From contig NZ_OY764190.1 in the NCBI RefSeq assembly GCF_963668215.1, positions 3,720,001 to 3,784,000 of the forward strand: a stretch of DNA of 64,000 bases, given 5' to 3'. The notes beneath the pieces were generated by a model, which saw only the letters and a list, made by a program, of their open reading frames with translations, was not told the DNA's origin and did not search any database. This document shows, in pieces, positions 7,471 to 17,037 of the stretch. The DNA comes from an uncultured Desulfosarcina sp. Lineage in GTDB: Bacteria > Desulfobacterota > Desulfobacteria > Desulfobacterales > Desulfosarcinaceae. The stretch's first letter is position 1. Each line of letters opens with the position of its first letter. The translations under genes were made by a program, and so were the position numbers.

Positions 7471-8031
7471 ATGCAGGAAATCCGTTTTCACGGGCGAGGA
7501 GGTCAGGGGACGGTGCTGGCATCCATTTCCCTGGCCAAAGCCTATTTCGACGCCGGTTACGAAGTCCAGACCTTCCCCCTTTTCGGCGTCGAGCGCCGGG
7601 GGGCCCCGGTGGAAGCCTACCTGAGGATCGACGACCGCAAGATTCTGCTGCGGTGCAACGTCTACGAACCGGATCACATCGTGGTGATGGACAACAAGCT
7701 GCTGGCGAGCATCGACGTGACCCGCGGACTCAAGCCGGGGGGCTGGATTTTGATCAACACGCCGCAGCAACCCGACGATATGACGCCTTTTGACGGGTTC
7801 AACGTGGCCTGGGTGGACGCCACGGGCATCGCCCTTCGGCACCGGCTGGGCACCCGTACCAGCCCGATTATCAACACGGCCATGCTGGGCGCCTTTGCCC
7901 GCACCCACGGCGAGCCGGCCATGGAACATATCGAGCAGGCCATTTTAAAAGAGGTCCCCATCAAACAGCAGGAAAATGTAATGGCTGCCAGGGAAGCCTT
8001 CGACCAGTTGCAGCGGGTCGATCAGGGATAG
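7471..8031 (+). CDS. 2-oxoacid:acceptor oxidoreductase, gamma subunit
   Basis: A 186-residue gamma domain protein of pyruvate/2-oxoacid:ferredoxin oxidoreductases. The family signature GRGGQG is at residues 8-13, followed by TFPLFGVERRGAPVEAYLRI and VMDNKLL. In these enzymes the gamma subunit joins alpha and beta (TPP-binding) to oxidise a 2-oxoacid to its acyl-CoA, CO2 and reduced carrier. First gene of an operon gamma, flavoprotein-ferredoxin fusion, alpha, beta. A GGGGAGAG ribosome binding site precedes the ATG. This subunit order with an attached flavoprotein recalls phenylglyoxylate dehydrogenase (PadEFGHI) as much as pyruvate synthase, so the substrate is left open. Confidence 0.88.
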   Translation: MQEIRFHGRGGQGTVLASISLAKAYFDAGYEVQTFPLFGVERRGAPVEAYLRIDDRKILLRCNVYEPDHIVVMDNKLLASIDVTRGLKPGGWILINTPQQPDDMTPFDGFNVAWVDATGIALRHRLGTRTSPIINTAMLGAFARTHGEPAMEHIEQAILKEVPIKQQENVMAAREAFDQLQRVDQG

Positions 8032-8097
8032 ACCGGACCCGGCGGCTTGGTCGCCGAATTTCGGTGAAACCTGCCTGTGGCAGCGGAAAGCAGTCCG

Positions 8098-9822
8098 ATG
8101 AACAAACCGATTTCCCTTTTCATTTCCCGGTCGAGCACGACATCCCGGATCAACAAGACCGGGTCCTGGCGTTTTGCCCGGCCACGATATCAGGACCAAA
8201 CCGCGCCGTGCAGCGCCGCCTGCCCGGCCGGCGTGGACATCCCCAAAATCGAGCGGGCCGTCGCCGAAGGAAGGGTCGAACAGGCCTGGCAAACCTACAT
8301 GGAAGAAAACCCGTTTCCATCGGTATGCGGCCGGGTCTGCTTTCATACCTGCGAATCGGCCTGCAACCGCGGCCGTCTGGACCAACCGGTGAACATCAAC
8401 CGCCTGGACCGGTTCATCGGCGATGCGGCCCTGGAACGAGGCTGCCTGGAGGATCGAACGGCGCTGCCGTCCAAGGGTCGCCGGGTGGCCATCTGCGGCA
8501 GCGGCCCGGCCGGGTTGTCGGCCGCCTGTTTTTTAACCCGCCTGGGGTTTGCCTGCGAGATCTTCGAATCCAGGAGCCGGCCCGGCGGGGTCCTGTACTG
8601 GGGAATTCCGGCCTACCGGCTGCCAAAAACCGTCCTGCAGCGCGAGATCGACAGGATCGTTGACCTGGGGGTCAGGATTCACTGCAACCAGCCGGTGGAT
8701 GCCGACGTCCTGGCCCGACTGCAATCGGAATACGACGCGGTATTCATGGGATTCGGCCTGGGCCGGAGTTTGGGCCTGGACATCCCCGGCGGCAGTCGGA
8801 TGGCCGACGGCCTATCCCTGCTGGAAGCCATTCAAAACGGGGACACCCCCGACGTCGGCGGCGAGGTGGCCGTTGTCGGCGGCGGCAATACGGCCGTGGA
8901 CGTGGCCCGCTCCCTGGTTCGTCTGGGCGTCCGTCCCACGATCCTCTATCGTCGCCGGCGTCAGGACATGCCGGCCTTCGAACACGAGATTGTCGCCGCC
9001 GAGGCCGAGGGCGTCCGCATCGTGGAACTGGTTTCGCCCCTGGCCATCGAAGAAAGTGCGGATGGCGTTACCGTCCAGTTGGGGCGGATGAAAACCGCCG
9101 ATACCGGTGAAGACGGCCGCACCCGGGTGGTGCCGGACGGCGACCGGACCACATCCATGACATTTACGGCCATTTATGCGGGCATCGGCGCCGATGTGGC
9201 CGAGGCCTGGCACCGGCCCGATTCCGACAGCACATCCGATCGACTCATTCTGAGCCAATGCACCCTGGACGTCGGGTCCACGCCGCTGGTCTACGGCGGC
9301 GATCCAGTCATGCCGGTTAATAGCGTCACCGATGCCATCGCATCGGGCAAGCAGGCTGCCATCGCCCTGCACGCCTTTTTCGAAGGCGGCCGGGACGCCG
9401 TTCCGACGGCCATGGATCGCAGCCGGGTGGGGGCCGGGCCGGCCCTGTCCATGGAGATATATCTGGGCGGCGAAAGGCGGCTTCGGGATCGCCACGTGGT
9501 GACGGCCGAGGAGATCAACACCGATTACTTCCAAACTTCATCCCGGACCGCGCCCTCCCAACTGTCCGTTGACGAGGCCCGGGAGACCTTTGCCGAAATT
9601 GAATCCACGCTGCCGGCCGATCAGGCCGCCGAGGAAGCCGGGCGCTGCTACCAGTGCGGCCTGTGCAACGACTGCGACAACTGCCGGATTTTCTGCTCCG
9701 AAGTGTCCATCGAAGTAAAGGACGGCAAGCGCCGCATCGATTTCGATTACTGCAAGGGGTGCGGCGTCTGTGTGGTGGAATGCCCGCGCTGCGCCATGGT
9801 CATAGAGGAGGAACGGGCATGA
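8098..9822 (+). CDS. FAD/NAD(P)-binding oxidoreductase (GltD-like) fused to 2[4Fe-4S] ferredoxin domain
   Basis: A 574-residue fusion. The N-terminal GltD-type iron-sulfur domain has Cys at about 38, 42, 77, 81, 85 and 89 (APCSAACPAGVDIPK ... CGRVCFHTCESACNRG). The FAD dinucleotide motif CGSGPAGLSAA is at about 133-143, the PGGVLYWGIPAYRLPK block follows, and a second Rossmann motif VVGGGNTAVDVARS is for NAD(P)H. The C-terminal tail carries the delta-subunit ferredoxin: CYQCGLCNDCDNCRIFC and CKGCGVCVVECPRC. It would pass electrons between the 2-oxoacid oxidoreductase core and NAD(P). The start is set at the ATG at 8098; a GTG at 8077 is possible. Its stop overlaps the ATG of the alpha subunit by four bases (ATGA), implying tight coupling. 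Confidence 0.88.
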   Translation: MNKPISLFISRSSTTSRINKTGSWRFARPRYQDQTAPCSAACPAGVDIPKIERAVAEGRVEQAWQTYMEENPFPSVCGRVCFHTCESACNRGRLDQPVNINRLDRFIGDAALERGCLEDRTALPSKGRRVAICGSGPAGLSAACFLTRLGFACEIFESRSRPGGVLYWGIPAYRLPKTVLQREIDRIVDLGVRIHCNQPVDADVLARLQSEYDAVFMGFGLGRSLGLDIPGGSRMADGLSLLEAIQNGDTPDVGGEVAVVGGGNTAVDVARSLVRLGVRPTILYRRRRQDMPAFEHEIVAAEAEGVRIVELVSPLAIEESADGVTVQLGRMKTADTGEDGRTRVVPDGDRTTSMTFTAIYAGIGADVAEAWHRPDSDSTSDRLILSQCTLDVGSTPLVYGGDPVMPVNSVTDAIASGKQAAIALHAFFEGGRDAVPTAMDRSRVGAGPALSMEIYLGGERRLRDRHVVTAEEINTDYFQTSSRTAPSQLSVDEARETFAEIESTLPADQAAEEAGRCYQCGLCNDCDNCRIFCSEVSIEVKDGKRRIDFDYCKGCGVCVVECPRCAMVIEEERA

Positions 9823-10997
9823 GACAGGTTCTGGAAGGCAGCCACGCCATATCCGAAGCGGTGCGGCTGGCCCGGGTGCAGGTGACGGCGGGCTACCCCA
9901 TCACCCCGCAGACCCACATCATCGAGGCCATTTCCGAGCATTTTGCCGACGGCACCATGACCGGCCGCTTCATTCCCGTGGAAAGCGAGCACTCCTCCAT
10001 GGCGGCGGTGGTCGGCGCGGCCAGCACCGGGGTGCGCACCTTTACGGCCACCTCCTCTCACGGTCTGGCCCTGATGCACGAAATGCTGCACTGGGCCTCG
10101 GGGGCCCGCCTGCCCATCGTCATGGGCGAGGTCAATCGCGCTTTGGGGCCGGGGTGGAATATCTGGATGGATCAGACCGACAGCCTGGCCCAGCGGGACA
10201 CGGGCTGGATTCAGCTTTACTGCGAAGACGGACAGGAAGCCCTGGACACCACCCTGATGGCCTACCGGCTGGCCGAGCAGGTCAACCTGCCGGTGATGGT
10301 GGTCATCGACGCCTTTTTCGTGTCCCACACCTTCGAGCCCATCGAAGTTCCCGACCAGGCCGACGTGGACCGATTCCTGCCCCCCATCAAACCCCGGTTC
10401 TCCCTCGATCCCAAGGAACCGGCGGCCCTTTATCAGATGGCCCCGCCGGCCTGTTACATGGAAATGCGCCGCAGCATCGATCTGGCCATGGACCAGACCG
10501 CGGCCGTTTTTGACGAGGTGGAAGCGGAGTTCGAGCAGGTCTTCGGCCGGCACTACGGCAGCATCGAAACGGTCGGCTGCGACGATGCCGAGATCATCCT
10601 GGTCACCACCGGTTCAGCCACCAGCACAAGCCGGATGGTGGTCGAAAAACTGCGCGGCCAGGGAGAGAAGGTGGGATTGCTGAAACTCAAGCGCTTCCGC
10701 CCCTTCCCGGTGGAGGCCATTCGCAAGGCCCTGGCCGGCGCCCGCAAGGTGGCCGTGCTGGACCGCAACTTCTGCTTCGGGGTGGGCGGGATCTTTGCCC
10801 AGGAGATCCGGGCGGCCCTGTGCGGCCTGGAACCCGCACCGGTAATGTTCAACTTCATCGCCGGGCTGGGCGGGCGGGATATCCCGCCGAACCTGATCGA
10901 AGAGATGGTCGTCACCACCAAAACCCATGCCGTCCCGGCCGAAAAGAGTATCTGGATGGGCCTTAACGAGGAGCTTTTGGAATCATGCGGAATCTGA
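9819..10997 (+). CDS. 2-oxoacid:acceptor oxidoreductase, alpha subunit (PorA-like)
   Basis: A 392-residue alpha subunit. The pyrimidine-binding domain opens with the family block VTAGYPITPQTHIIEAISEH (about residues 22-41), then VESEHSSMAAVVGAASTG and TATSSHGLALMHEMLHWAS, exactly the PorA pattern. The C-terminal half (ILVTTGSATSTSRMVVEKLR ... VLDRNFCFGVGGIFAQEI) is the transketolase C-like domain. ATG at 9819 overlaps the preceding stop codon, and its own end overlaps the beta subunit start by 13 bases. It binds the substrate and CoA side of the reaction together with beta. Whether the substrate is pyruvate, an aromatic 2-oxoacid or another cannot be read from the sequence. Confidence 0.9.
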   Translation: MRQVLEGSHAISEAVRLARVQVTAGYPITPQTHIIEAISEHFADGTMTGRFIPVESEHSSMAAVVGAASTGVRTFTATSSHGLALMHEMLHWASGARLPIVMGEVNRALGPGWNIWMDQTDSLAQRDTGWIQLYCEDGQEALDTTLMAYRLAEQVNLPVMVVIDAFFVSHTFEPIEVPDQADVDRFLPPIKPRFSLDPKEPAALYQMAPPACYMEMRRSIDLAMDQTAAVFDEVEAEFEQVFGRHYGSIETVGCDDAEIILVTTGSATSTSRMVVEKLRGQGEKVGLLKLKRFRPFPVEAIRKALAGARKVAVLDRNFCFGVGGIFAQEIRAALCGLEPAPVMFNFIAGLGGRDIPPNLIEEMVVTTKTHAVPAEKSIWMGLNEELLESCGI

Positions 10998-11893
10998 ACA
11001 TTCCCGACGAAGTCTACATGCATCCGGGCAACATGAGTTGCCCGGGCTGCGGCGGCGGTATCGCCATGAACCTGGTGCTCAAGGCCCTGGGCGAGCAGAC
11101 GGTCCTGGTGATTCCGGCCTGCTGCTGGGCCATCATCGCCGGTCCGCATCCCCAGAACTCCCTGAAAGTACCGGTGCTGCATACGGCTTTCGAAACGGCC
11201 GCGGTCACGGCTGCCGGCGTGCGGGCCGGCCTGGACGTGAAGGGCGACAGCGAGACCACCGTGGTGGCCTGGGCCGGCGACGGCGGCACCTTCGACATCG
11301 GCCTGCAGTCCCTTTCCGGCACCGCCGAGCGCGGGGACGACATCATCTTCATCTGCTACGACAACGAAGCCTACATGAACACCGGGGTCCAGCGCAGTTC
11401 GTCCACGCCCTTCGGCACCCGCACCACCACCACCCCGGGAGCCGGCTGGAAAAAGACCCGCAAGAAGGATATCATCGAAATCATGGCGGCCCACCGCATC
11501 CCCTACGCGGCCACCGCCAACATCGCCTACCCCCAGGACCTGCTGCGCAAGGTCGAAAAAGCCAAAGCCGCCAGAGGGGGAACCCGCTTTCTGCACATTT
11601 ACGCCACCTGCCCAACGGGTTGGGGCATCGCCTCCGACCAGAGCGTGAAGGTCGCCCGCCTGGCCACCCGCACCAATGTGTTTCCGCTGTACGAAGTGGA
11701 AAATGGCGTGAAAACCATCCTGAACGAGACCGGCGACCTGCCGGTGGAGGAGTACCTGAAGGTCCAGCGCCGCTTCAAGCATCTGACGGAAGAGGATTGC
11801 CGGGAGATCCAGCGGGATGTGGATTCGGATGTTGCGTTGATCCGGAAGCGGGCGGGCGCCAGCTTCACGCCGCCGTCGGCGTCCGGTCGATGA
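10985..11893 (+). CDS. 2-oxoacid:acceptor oxidoreductase, beta subunit (TPP-binding)
   Basis: A 302-residue TPP-binding beta subunit. The N-terminal cluster-ligand segment is MSCPGCGGGIA (Cys19, Cys22), with CC at 46-47. The thiamine-diphosphate/Mg motif is GDGGTFDIG (98-106) followed by CYDNEAYMNTGVQRSSSTPFG (about 124-144), typical of PorB. A later Cys (ATCPTGWG) is probably the fourth cluster ligand. It ends the operon; a convergent PilZ gene begins 21 bases beyond its stop. All four genes overlap or nearly touch, so they are expected to be one transcript. Confidence 0.9.
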   Translation: MRNLNIPDEVYMHPGNMSCPGCGGGIAMNLVLKALGEQTVLVIPACCWAIIAGPHPQNSLKVPVLHTAFETAAVTAAGVRAGLDVKGDSETTVVAWAGDGGTFDIGLQSLSGTAERGDDIIFICYDNEAYMNTGVQRSSSTPFGTRTTTTPGAGWKKTRKKDIIEIMAAHRIPYAATANIAYPQDLLRKVEKAKAARGGTRFLHIYATCPTGWGIASDQSVKVARLATRTNVFPLYEVENGVKTILNETGDLPVEEYLKVQRRFKHLTEEDCREIQRDVDSDVALIRKRAGASFTPPSASGR

Positions 11894-11914
11894 AGATCGG
11901 TTTCGTGAGGACGG

Positions 11915-12424
11915 TCAGGGGTGGGCGGCGGCGAGGACTCTCTTTTCTTCCATAAGAATGGCCGTGCCGACGGGTTCGGTAAATTTAAATACCACCTCGC
12001 CTTCCTCACGCCGGAGAATCGTGGCTTTGAAGCGGATCGGATCGCCGTTGAGCAGCCGGATCTCGCCATTGACTTTTTTCTTGAAAGGGGCCTGTGCGCC
12101 GGCACGGATGCGCACGCCGCCTTCGGAAAGATCGCGCACCGCATAGGCTGTTTCTCCGACGGTCAGGACCGGGCAGCGGTCTTCTTCGTATAATATCCGC
12201 AAGGCTTCCCGCTTGATCAGGCCGTTGCCGGTGGAATCGTCGGCGCTATCCGCCGCTATCGACCGCTTAGTAAAAAAAAGAGCCAGAAAGTTGATGAAGG
12301 GAATGGGCATGAGCAGAAAGAGCAGGAAGATGGCCAGAGGCCCCAGATCCAGTCCCCGGATGAAAAAAAGAGCCAGGATGATGAGCAGTTGGATCACATT
12401 GGCGACAAGGGCGGCGATGTTCAT
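11915..12424 (-). CDS. Membrane-anchored PilZ domain protein (c-di-GMP receptor)
   Basis: A 169-residue protein. Two hydrophobic segments at about residues 5-23 and 30-51 anchor it in the membrane. A cytoplasmic PilZ domain follows, with the c-di-GMP binding signature split as RxxxR (R72-E-A-L-R76) and D/NxSxxG (DLSEGG, 98-103). The rest of the barrel (GEIRLLNGDPIRFKATILRREEGEVVFKF) fits PilZ. Both binding motifs are intact, so ligand binding is likely; the output partner is unknown. Convergent with the 2-oxoacid oxidoreductase operon and divergent from the scaffold gene at 12602. Confidence 0.85.
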   Translation of the reverse strand: MNIAALVANVIQLLIILALFFIRGLDLGPLAIFLLFLLMPIPFINFLALFFTKRSIAADSADDSTGNGLIKREALRILYEEDRCPVLTVGETAYAVRDLSEGGVRIRAGAQAPFKKKVNGEIRLLNGDPIRFKATILRREEGEVVFKFTEPVGTAILMEEKRVLAAAHP

Positions 12425-12601
12425 AACCGGTCATCCTCCGTTTCCCAAAATTGTCTTGGTGTAAAACGCTCTTGCCGATCAGGATGCTTGCAGGCTACCA
12501 CAGAACCGACAGCTATCGCAAACAGGCTTTTAAAGCAGCCCCTTTGTCCCGCCACGCCCAGTATTGACAAAGAAGGCGGCGGTTTTTATGATCCATCTCG
12601 A

Positions 12602-13087
12602 ATGGATCGAGATGTTTTGATGGACATGTTACAGGATCGGCCTACCATGGACGCAACAAAAAAAACGAACGATAGAGAAACGACCAATTTCTGGCAGGAC
12701 CATTCGTTGACCTTTCTGGAAATGGCCTTCCGGAACGACCGCCGCGAACGGGTGGCACAGGCGGACGGATATGCAAAAAAAACCGGCGATTGCGGGGATA
12801 CGGTGGAACTCTTCCTGATGGTGGAAAACGATACCGTCAAAAGCCTGTCCTATGAAATGGACGGATGCCTCCACACCAATGCCTGCTGCAATGCCGTGGC
12901 CAGCCTCGTGGAAGGCAAACCGATGGAATCGGCCTGGGAAATCACACCGGAAACCATCAAAAATCTGCTCGAAACCCTGCCCGAAGACCATTTTCACTGT
13001 GCGGAACTGGTGGTGGGTACCTTGTACCTGGCCTTGAGCGATGCCCGCGAAAACCGGCGTTCGTCATGGAAGAAAATCTACCGTTGA
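12602..13087 (+). CDS. IscU/NifU-N-like iron-sulfur cluster scaffold protein
   Basis: A protein of 161 residues as drawn. The IscU-type fold is indicated by three cysteine positions in the right context: GDCGDTVELF (C64), CLHTNACCNAVASLVEG (C89, C95, C96) and HFHCAELVVGTL (C133). IscU uses three conserved Cys to hold a nascent [2Fe-2S] cluster. The double Cys and extra Cys89 are unlike E. coli IscU and typical of a stand-alone scaffold group in anaerobes. No iscS, hscA or ferredoxin gene is adjacent; the next genes are the RsbRD-N protein and dsrMKJOP, whose subunits are Fe-S rich, so a link is tempting but unproven. The start is uncertain: ATGs at 12602, 12620 and 12647, the last with AGGA upstream. 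Confidence 0.75.
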   Translation: MDRDVLMDMLQDRPTMDATKKTNDRETTNFWQDHSLTFLEMAFRNDRRERVAQADGYAKKTGDCGDTVELFLMVENDTVKSLSYEMDGCLHTNACCNAVASLVEGKPMESAWEITPETIKNLLETLPEDHFHCAELVVGTLYLALSDARENRRSSWKKIYR

Positions 13088-13124
13088 TCCGTAGTCATGC
13101 CGCTTTGCGCCGCCTTATTTGTCC

Positions 13125-13153
13125 TTGACAGAAAAGGGGTTTTTGACTATAGG
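13125..13153 (+). promoter_or_regulatory. Strong sigma-70-type promoter upstream of the dsrMKJOP cluster
   Basis: TTGACA (13125-13130), a 17-bp spacer and TATAGG (13148-13153). It lies about 130 bases before the RsbRD-N-like gene and is the best promoter match in this part of the window. It would drive that gene and, by readthrough, dsrMKJOP. Confidence 0.7.
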
Positions 13154-13243
13154 TTCGACTTTGAATTCGGCTGGTTTTTCGGCCGTTGCACTGGGTTTCC
13201 ATCGAAACAATCCGAACCTAAAATTTGTGGGTGATACAGCGGC

Positions 13244-13264
13244 CCCCGATGTTTTTTTTCGGGG
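13244..13264 (+). promoter_or_regulatory. Leader stem-loop with U-rich loop before the RsbRD-N/dsr genes
   Basis: CCCCGA and TCGGGG form a perfect six-base-pair stem around a T-rich loop, 22 bases before the ATG at 13286. A T-stretch (ACTTTTGGGG) follows shortly. It could be a weak terminator/attenuator or an mRNA stabilising hairpin; the sequence alone cannot decide. Confidence 0.4.
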
Positions 13265-13285
13265 ACTTTTGGGGTGGTACTTTAG

Positions 13286-13792
13286 ATGAGTTCAGCAAAA
13301 GCACTGGCAGGCAAGAAAAAGGAAATCCTCAAGCACTGGTTTCAGACAACCGTCGATTCCTACCCTGCCGACACGGCAAGGTTTTTAAAAAATCAACAGG
13401 ATCCTTTTGCCAATCCGGTGGGGCAGACCACCTACCGGAGCCTCGAGTCGCTGCTGGATGCCCTGATCGCCGGTGACGGGCGCGAAGCCATGATAGCGGC
13501 GTTGGACCCCGTTATCCGAATCCGGGCGGTCCAGGCCTTCACCCCTTCCAAAGCCACGGCATTCGTATTTTCCCTGAAACAGATTGTTCGAGACTGTCTG
13601 TCCGGCGAGACCGACTTGGTCGCGCTCGACCGTAAGATCGATGAAATGGCCATGGCGGCCTTCGATCTTTTCATGGGGTGCCGTGAAAAAATATACGAAC
13701 TCAAAGCAACGGAATCCAGGAATCAGTTCTTCGGTTCGTTGAAGCGTGCAGGCTTGATTGCCGAAACCGAGGCAGACGGGCCCGGTTTCTGA
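13286..13792 (+). CDS. RsbRD N-terminal-like domain protein (Dsr-cluster-associated)
   Basis: A 168-residue alpha-helical protein resembling the RsbRD N-terminal domain (non-heme globin-like). It starts SSAKALAGKKKEILKHWFQTTVDSYP and has the block FTPSKATAFVFSLKQIVRD in the middle. Proteins of this type commonly sit directly upstream of dsrM in sulfate reducers. Their role is unknown; a regulatory or redox-sensing function for the membrane complex is a guess. The gap to dsrM is 168 bases, so it could be co-transcribed from the promoter at 13125. No catalytic motif and no membrane segment are evident. Confidence 0.75.
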   Translation: MSSAKALAGKKKEILKHWFQTTVDSYPADTARFLKNQQDPFANPVGQTTYRSLESLLDALIAGDGREAMIAALDPVIRIRAVQAFTPSKATAFVFSLKQIVRDCLSGETDLVALDRKIDEMAMAAFDLFMGCREKIYELKATESRNQFFGSLKRAGLIAETEADGPGF

Positions 13793-13960
13793 TTTTCCCT
13801 TATAATCTTTTGATTCAGGCATCCGGCAGCTGTGCTAAATGGCCTTTAGCCTGCTTTTGCGATGTTTTGCGATGCGAATTCCGGGCATCGGAAAACGTGC
13901 GGCAAAGCGGTTGGGGCGTATTTGCAACCTGTCCGGCGCCAAGGAGTGAGGTGCTGTTCG

Positions 13961-15004
13961 ATGAACAAAAATTATATGGTTAGCCTCATAGCGGTTATCG
14001 TGCTGTTCCTGATCGCCTATGTGGGCACGCAGCAGGGGGCCGGGTTGCAGATCGTTTTCGGCATCGTTGTGCCCTATCTGGCGGTGGCCCTATTCATCTT
14101 CGGGTTCGCACGCCGTGTGGTCGGCTGGTCCCGGTCGGCGGTTCCGTTCAGGATCACCACCACCTGCGGCCAGCAACCCTCCCTGCCCGGGTTCAAACAG
14201 GCCAAGATCGACAATCCCTCAACCACCTTCGGCGTCATCGTGCGGATGTTCCTGGAGATCGTCTGTTTTCGGTCCCTGTTTCGCAACACGCGCATGAAGC
14301 TTCAGGGCGGCACCAAGATGACGCACCAGCTGGAGCTTTTTCTCTGGATCGGCGCCCTGGCGTTTCACTACGCCTTTTTTGCCGTAATCGTGCGGCACCT
14401 GCGGTTTTTCACCGAACCGGTTCCCTTTTTCGTCACCCTGACCGAACAGATCGACGCGTTCATGCGCATCGAGGTGCTCTACGACGTTGTCCAGGCGGGG
14501 CTTCCCGGTGTTTTCCTGTCCGGGCTGGTCCTGCTGGCCGCCGCGTTCTATCTTTTCCTGCGCCGGATTTTCATCCCCCAGGTGCGCTACATCTCACTGG
14601 CCAACGATTTCTTTCCCCTGTTTCTGATCATGGGCATCGCCCTTTCCGGAATTTTCATGCGCTATTTCACCAAGGTGGATATCGTCGCCATCAAAGAACT
14701 GACCATGGGGCTGGCAACCTTCCGGCCTACCATCCCCGAGGGGATCAGCGGCCTGTTCTTTGCCCACATGTTTCTGGTCAGTATTCTTCTGGCCTACTTC
14801 CCGTTCAGCAAGCTGATGCACATGGGCGGCGTCTTTTTGAGCCCCACCCGAAACATGACGGGCAACACCCGACAGGTTCGGCATGTGAACCCCTGGAATT
14901 ATCCGGTCAAGGTTCACACCTATGACGAGTACGAAGACGATTTCAGAGAGAAAATGGTCGAAGCCGGCCTGCCGGTGGTTAAAATGCCCGAAGAACAGGC
15001 GTAA
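13961..15004 (+). CDS. dsrM: DsrM, membrane cytochrome b subunit of DsrMKJOP
   Basis: A 347-residue NarI-like integral membrane protein. It begins with hydrophobic helices (YMVSLIAVIVLFLIAYVG; VPYLAVALFIFGFARRVVGW), then a cytoplasmic Cys-containing loop, then further helices around LELFLWIGALAFHYAFFAVIVRHLRFF, whose His residues fit heme-b ligation. DsrM oxidises menaquinol, passing electrons to DsrK. The ATG at 13961 starts the aligned protein; an upstream in-frame ATG (13862) would add a non-conserved extension. First gene of the canonical order M-K-J-O-P, 17 bases before dsrK. Confidence 0.93.
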   Translation: MNKNYMVSLIAVIVLFLIAYVGTQQGAGLQIVFGIVVPYLAVALFIFGFARRVVGWSRSAVPFRITTTCGQQPSLPGFKQAKIDNPSTTFGVIVRMFLEIVCFRSLFRNTRMKLQGGTKMTHQLELFLWIGALAFHYAFFAVIVRHLRFFTEPVPFFVTLTEQIDAFMRIEVLYDVVQAGLPGVFLSGLVLLAAAFYLFLRRIFIPQVRYISLANDFFPLFLIMGIALSGIFMRYFTKVDIVAIKELTMGLATFRPTIPEGISGLFFAHMFLVSILLAYFPFSKLMHMGGVFLSPTRNMTGNTRQVRHVNPWNYPVKVHTYDEYEDDFREKMVEAGLPVVKMPEEQA

Positions 15005-15021
15005 GACAAAAGGAGCAAATA

Positions 15022-16644
<1,623 letters not shown>

Positions 16645-16647
16645 CCC

Positions 16648-17034
16648 ATGAAGGATAAAAACAAGATATTCGCGGGACTGGCCATTTTCATCGTGGTCGT
16701 CACTTTGCCCTTCTGGTTCAACCTGGGAAAGGCGGCGCCCGCTCCGGAACTGGAGTTGACGGCCAAGGCCAAAGCCGCCAAAACCTGCGTCATGCCCACC
16801 GAATTCATGACGGCCAACCACATGCAGCTTCTGGACGTCTGGCGGCATAACGTGGTGCGGGGCGGAGAGCGCATGTTCGTCAACGCCGACGGCAAACTCT
16901 ATGACATGAGCCTCTCCAACACCTGTCTGGACTGCCACTCCAACAAGAAGGAGTTCTGCGACCGGTGTCACAATTACGCGTCCGTAAGGCCCTATTGCTG
17001 GGATTGCCACATCGATAATCCAAAAGGAGAATAA
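16648..17034 (+). CDS. dsrJ: DsrJ, periplasmic triheme cytochrome c of DsrMKJOP
   Basis: A 128-residue protein with an N-terminal uncleaved or signal-anchor helix (IFAGLAIFIVVVTLPFWF, about 7-24) and three c-type heme sites CxxCH at C93, C104 and C117. Cys47 (AKTCVMPTEFM) matches the unusual Cys known to ligate one heme in DsrJ. It faces the periplasm and exchanges electrons with DsrO. It starts three bases after dsrK with GGAGGAG inside the dsrK end. Confidence 0.95.
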   Translation: MKDKNKIFAGLAIFIVVVTLPFWFNLGKAAPAPELELTAKAKAAKTCVMPTEFMTANHMQLLDVWRHNVVRGGERMFVNADGKLYDMSLSNTCLDCHSNKKEFCDRCHNYASVRPYCWDCHIDNPKGE

Positions 17035-17037
17035 GGT

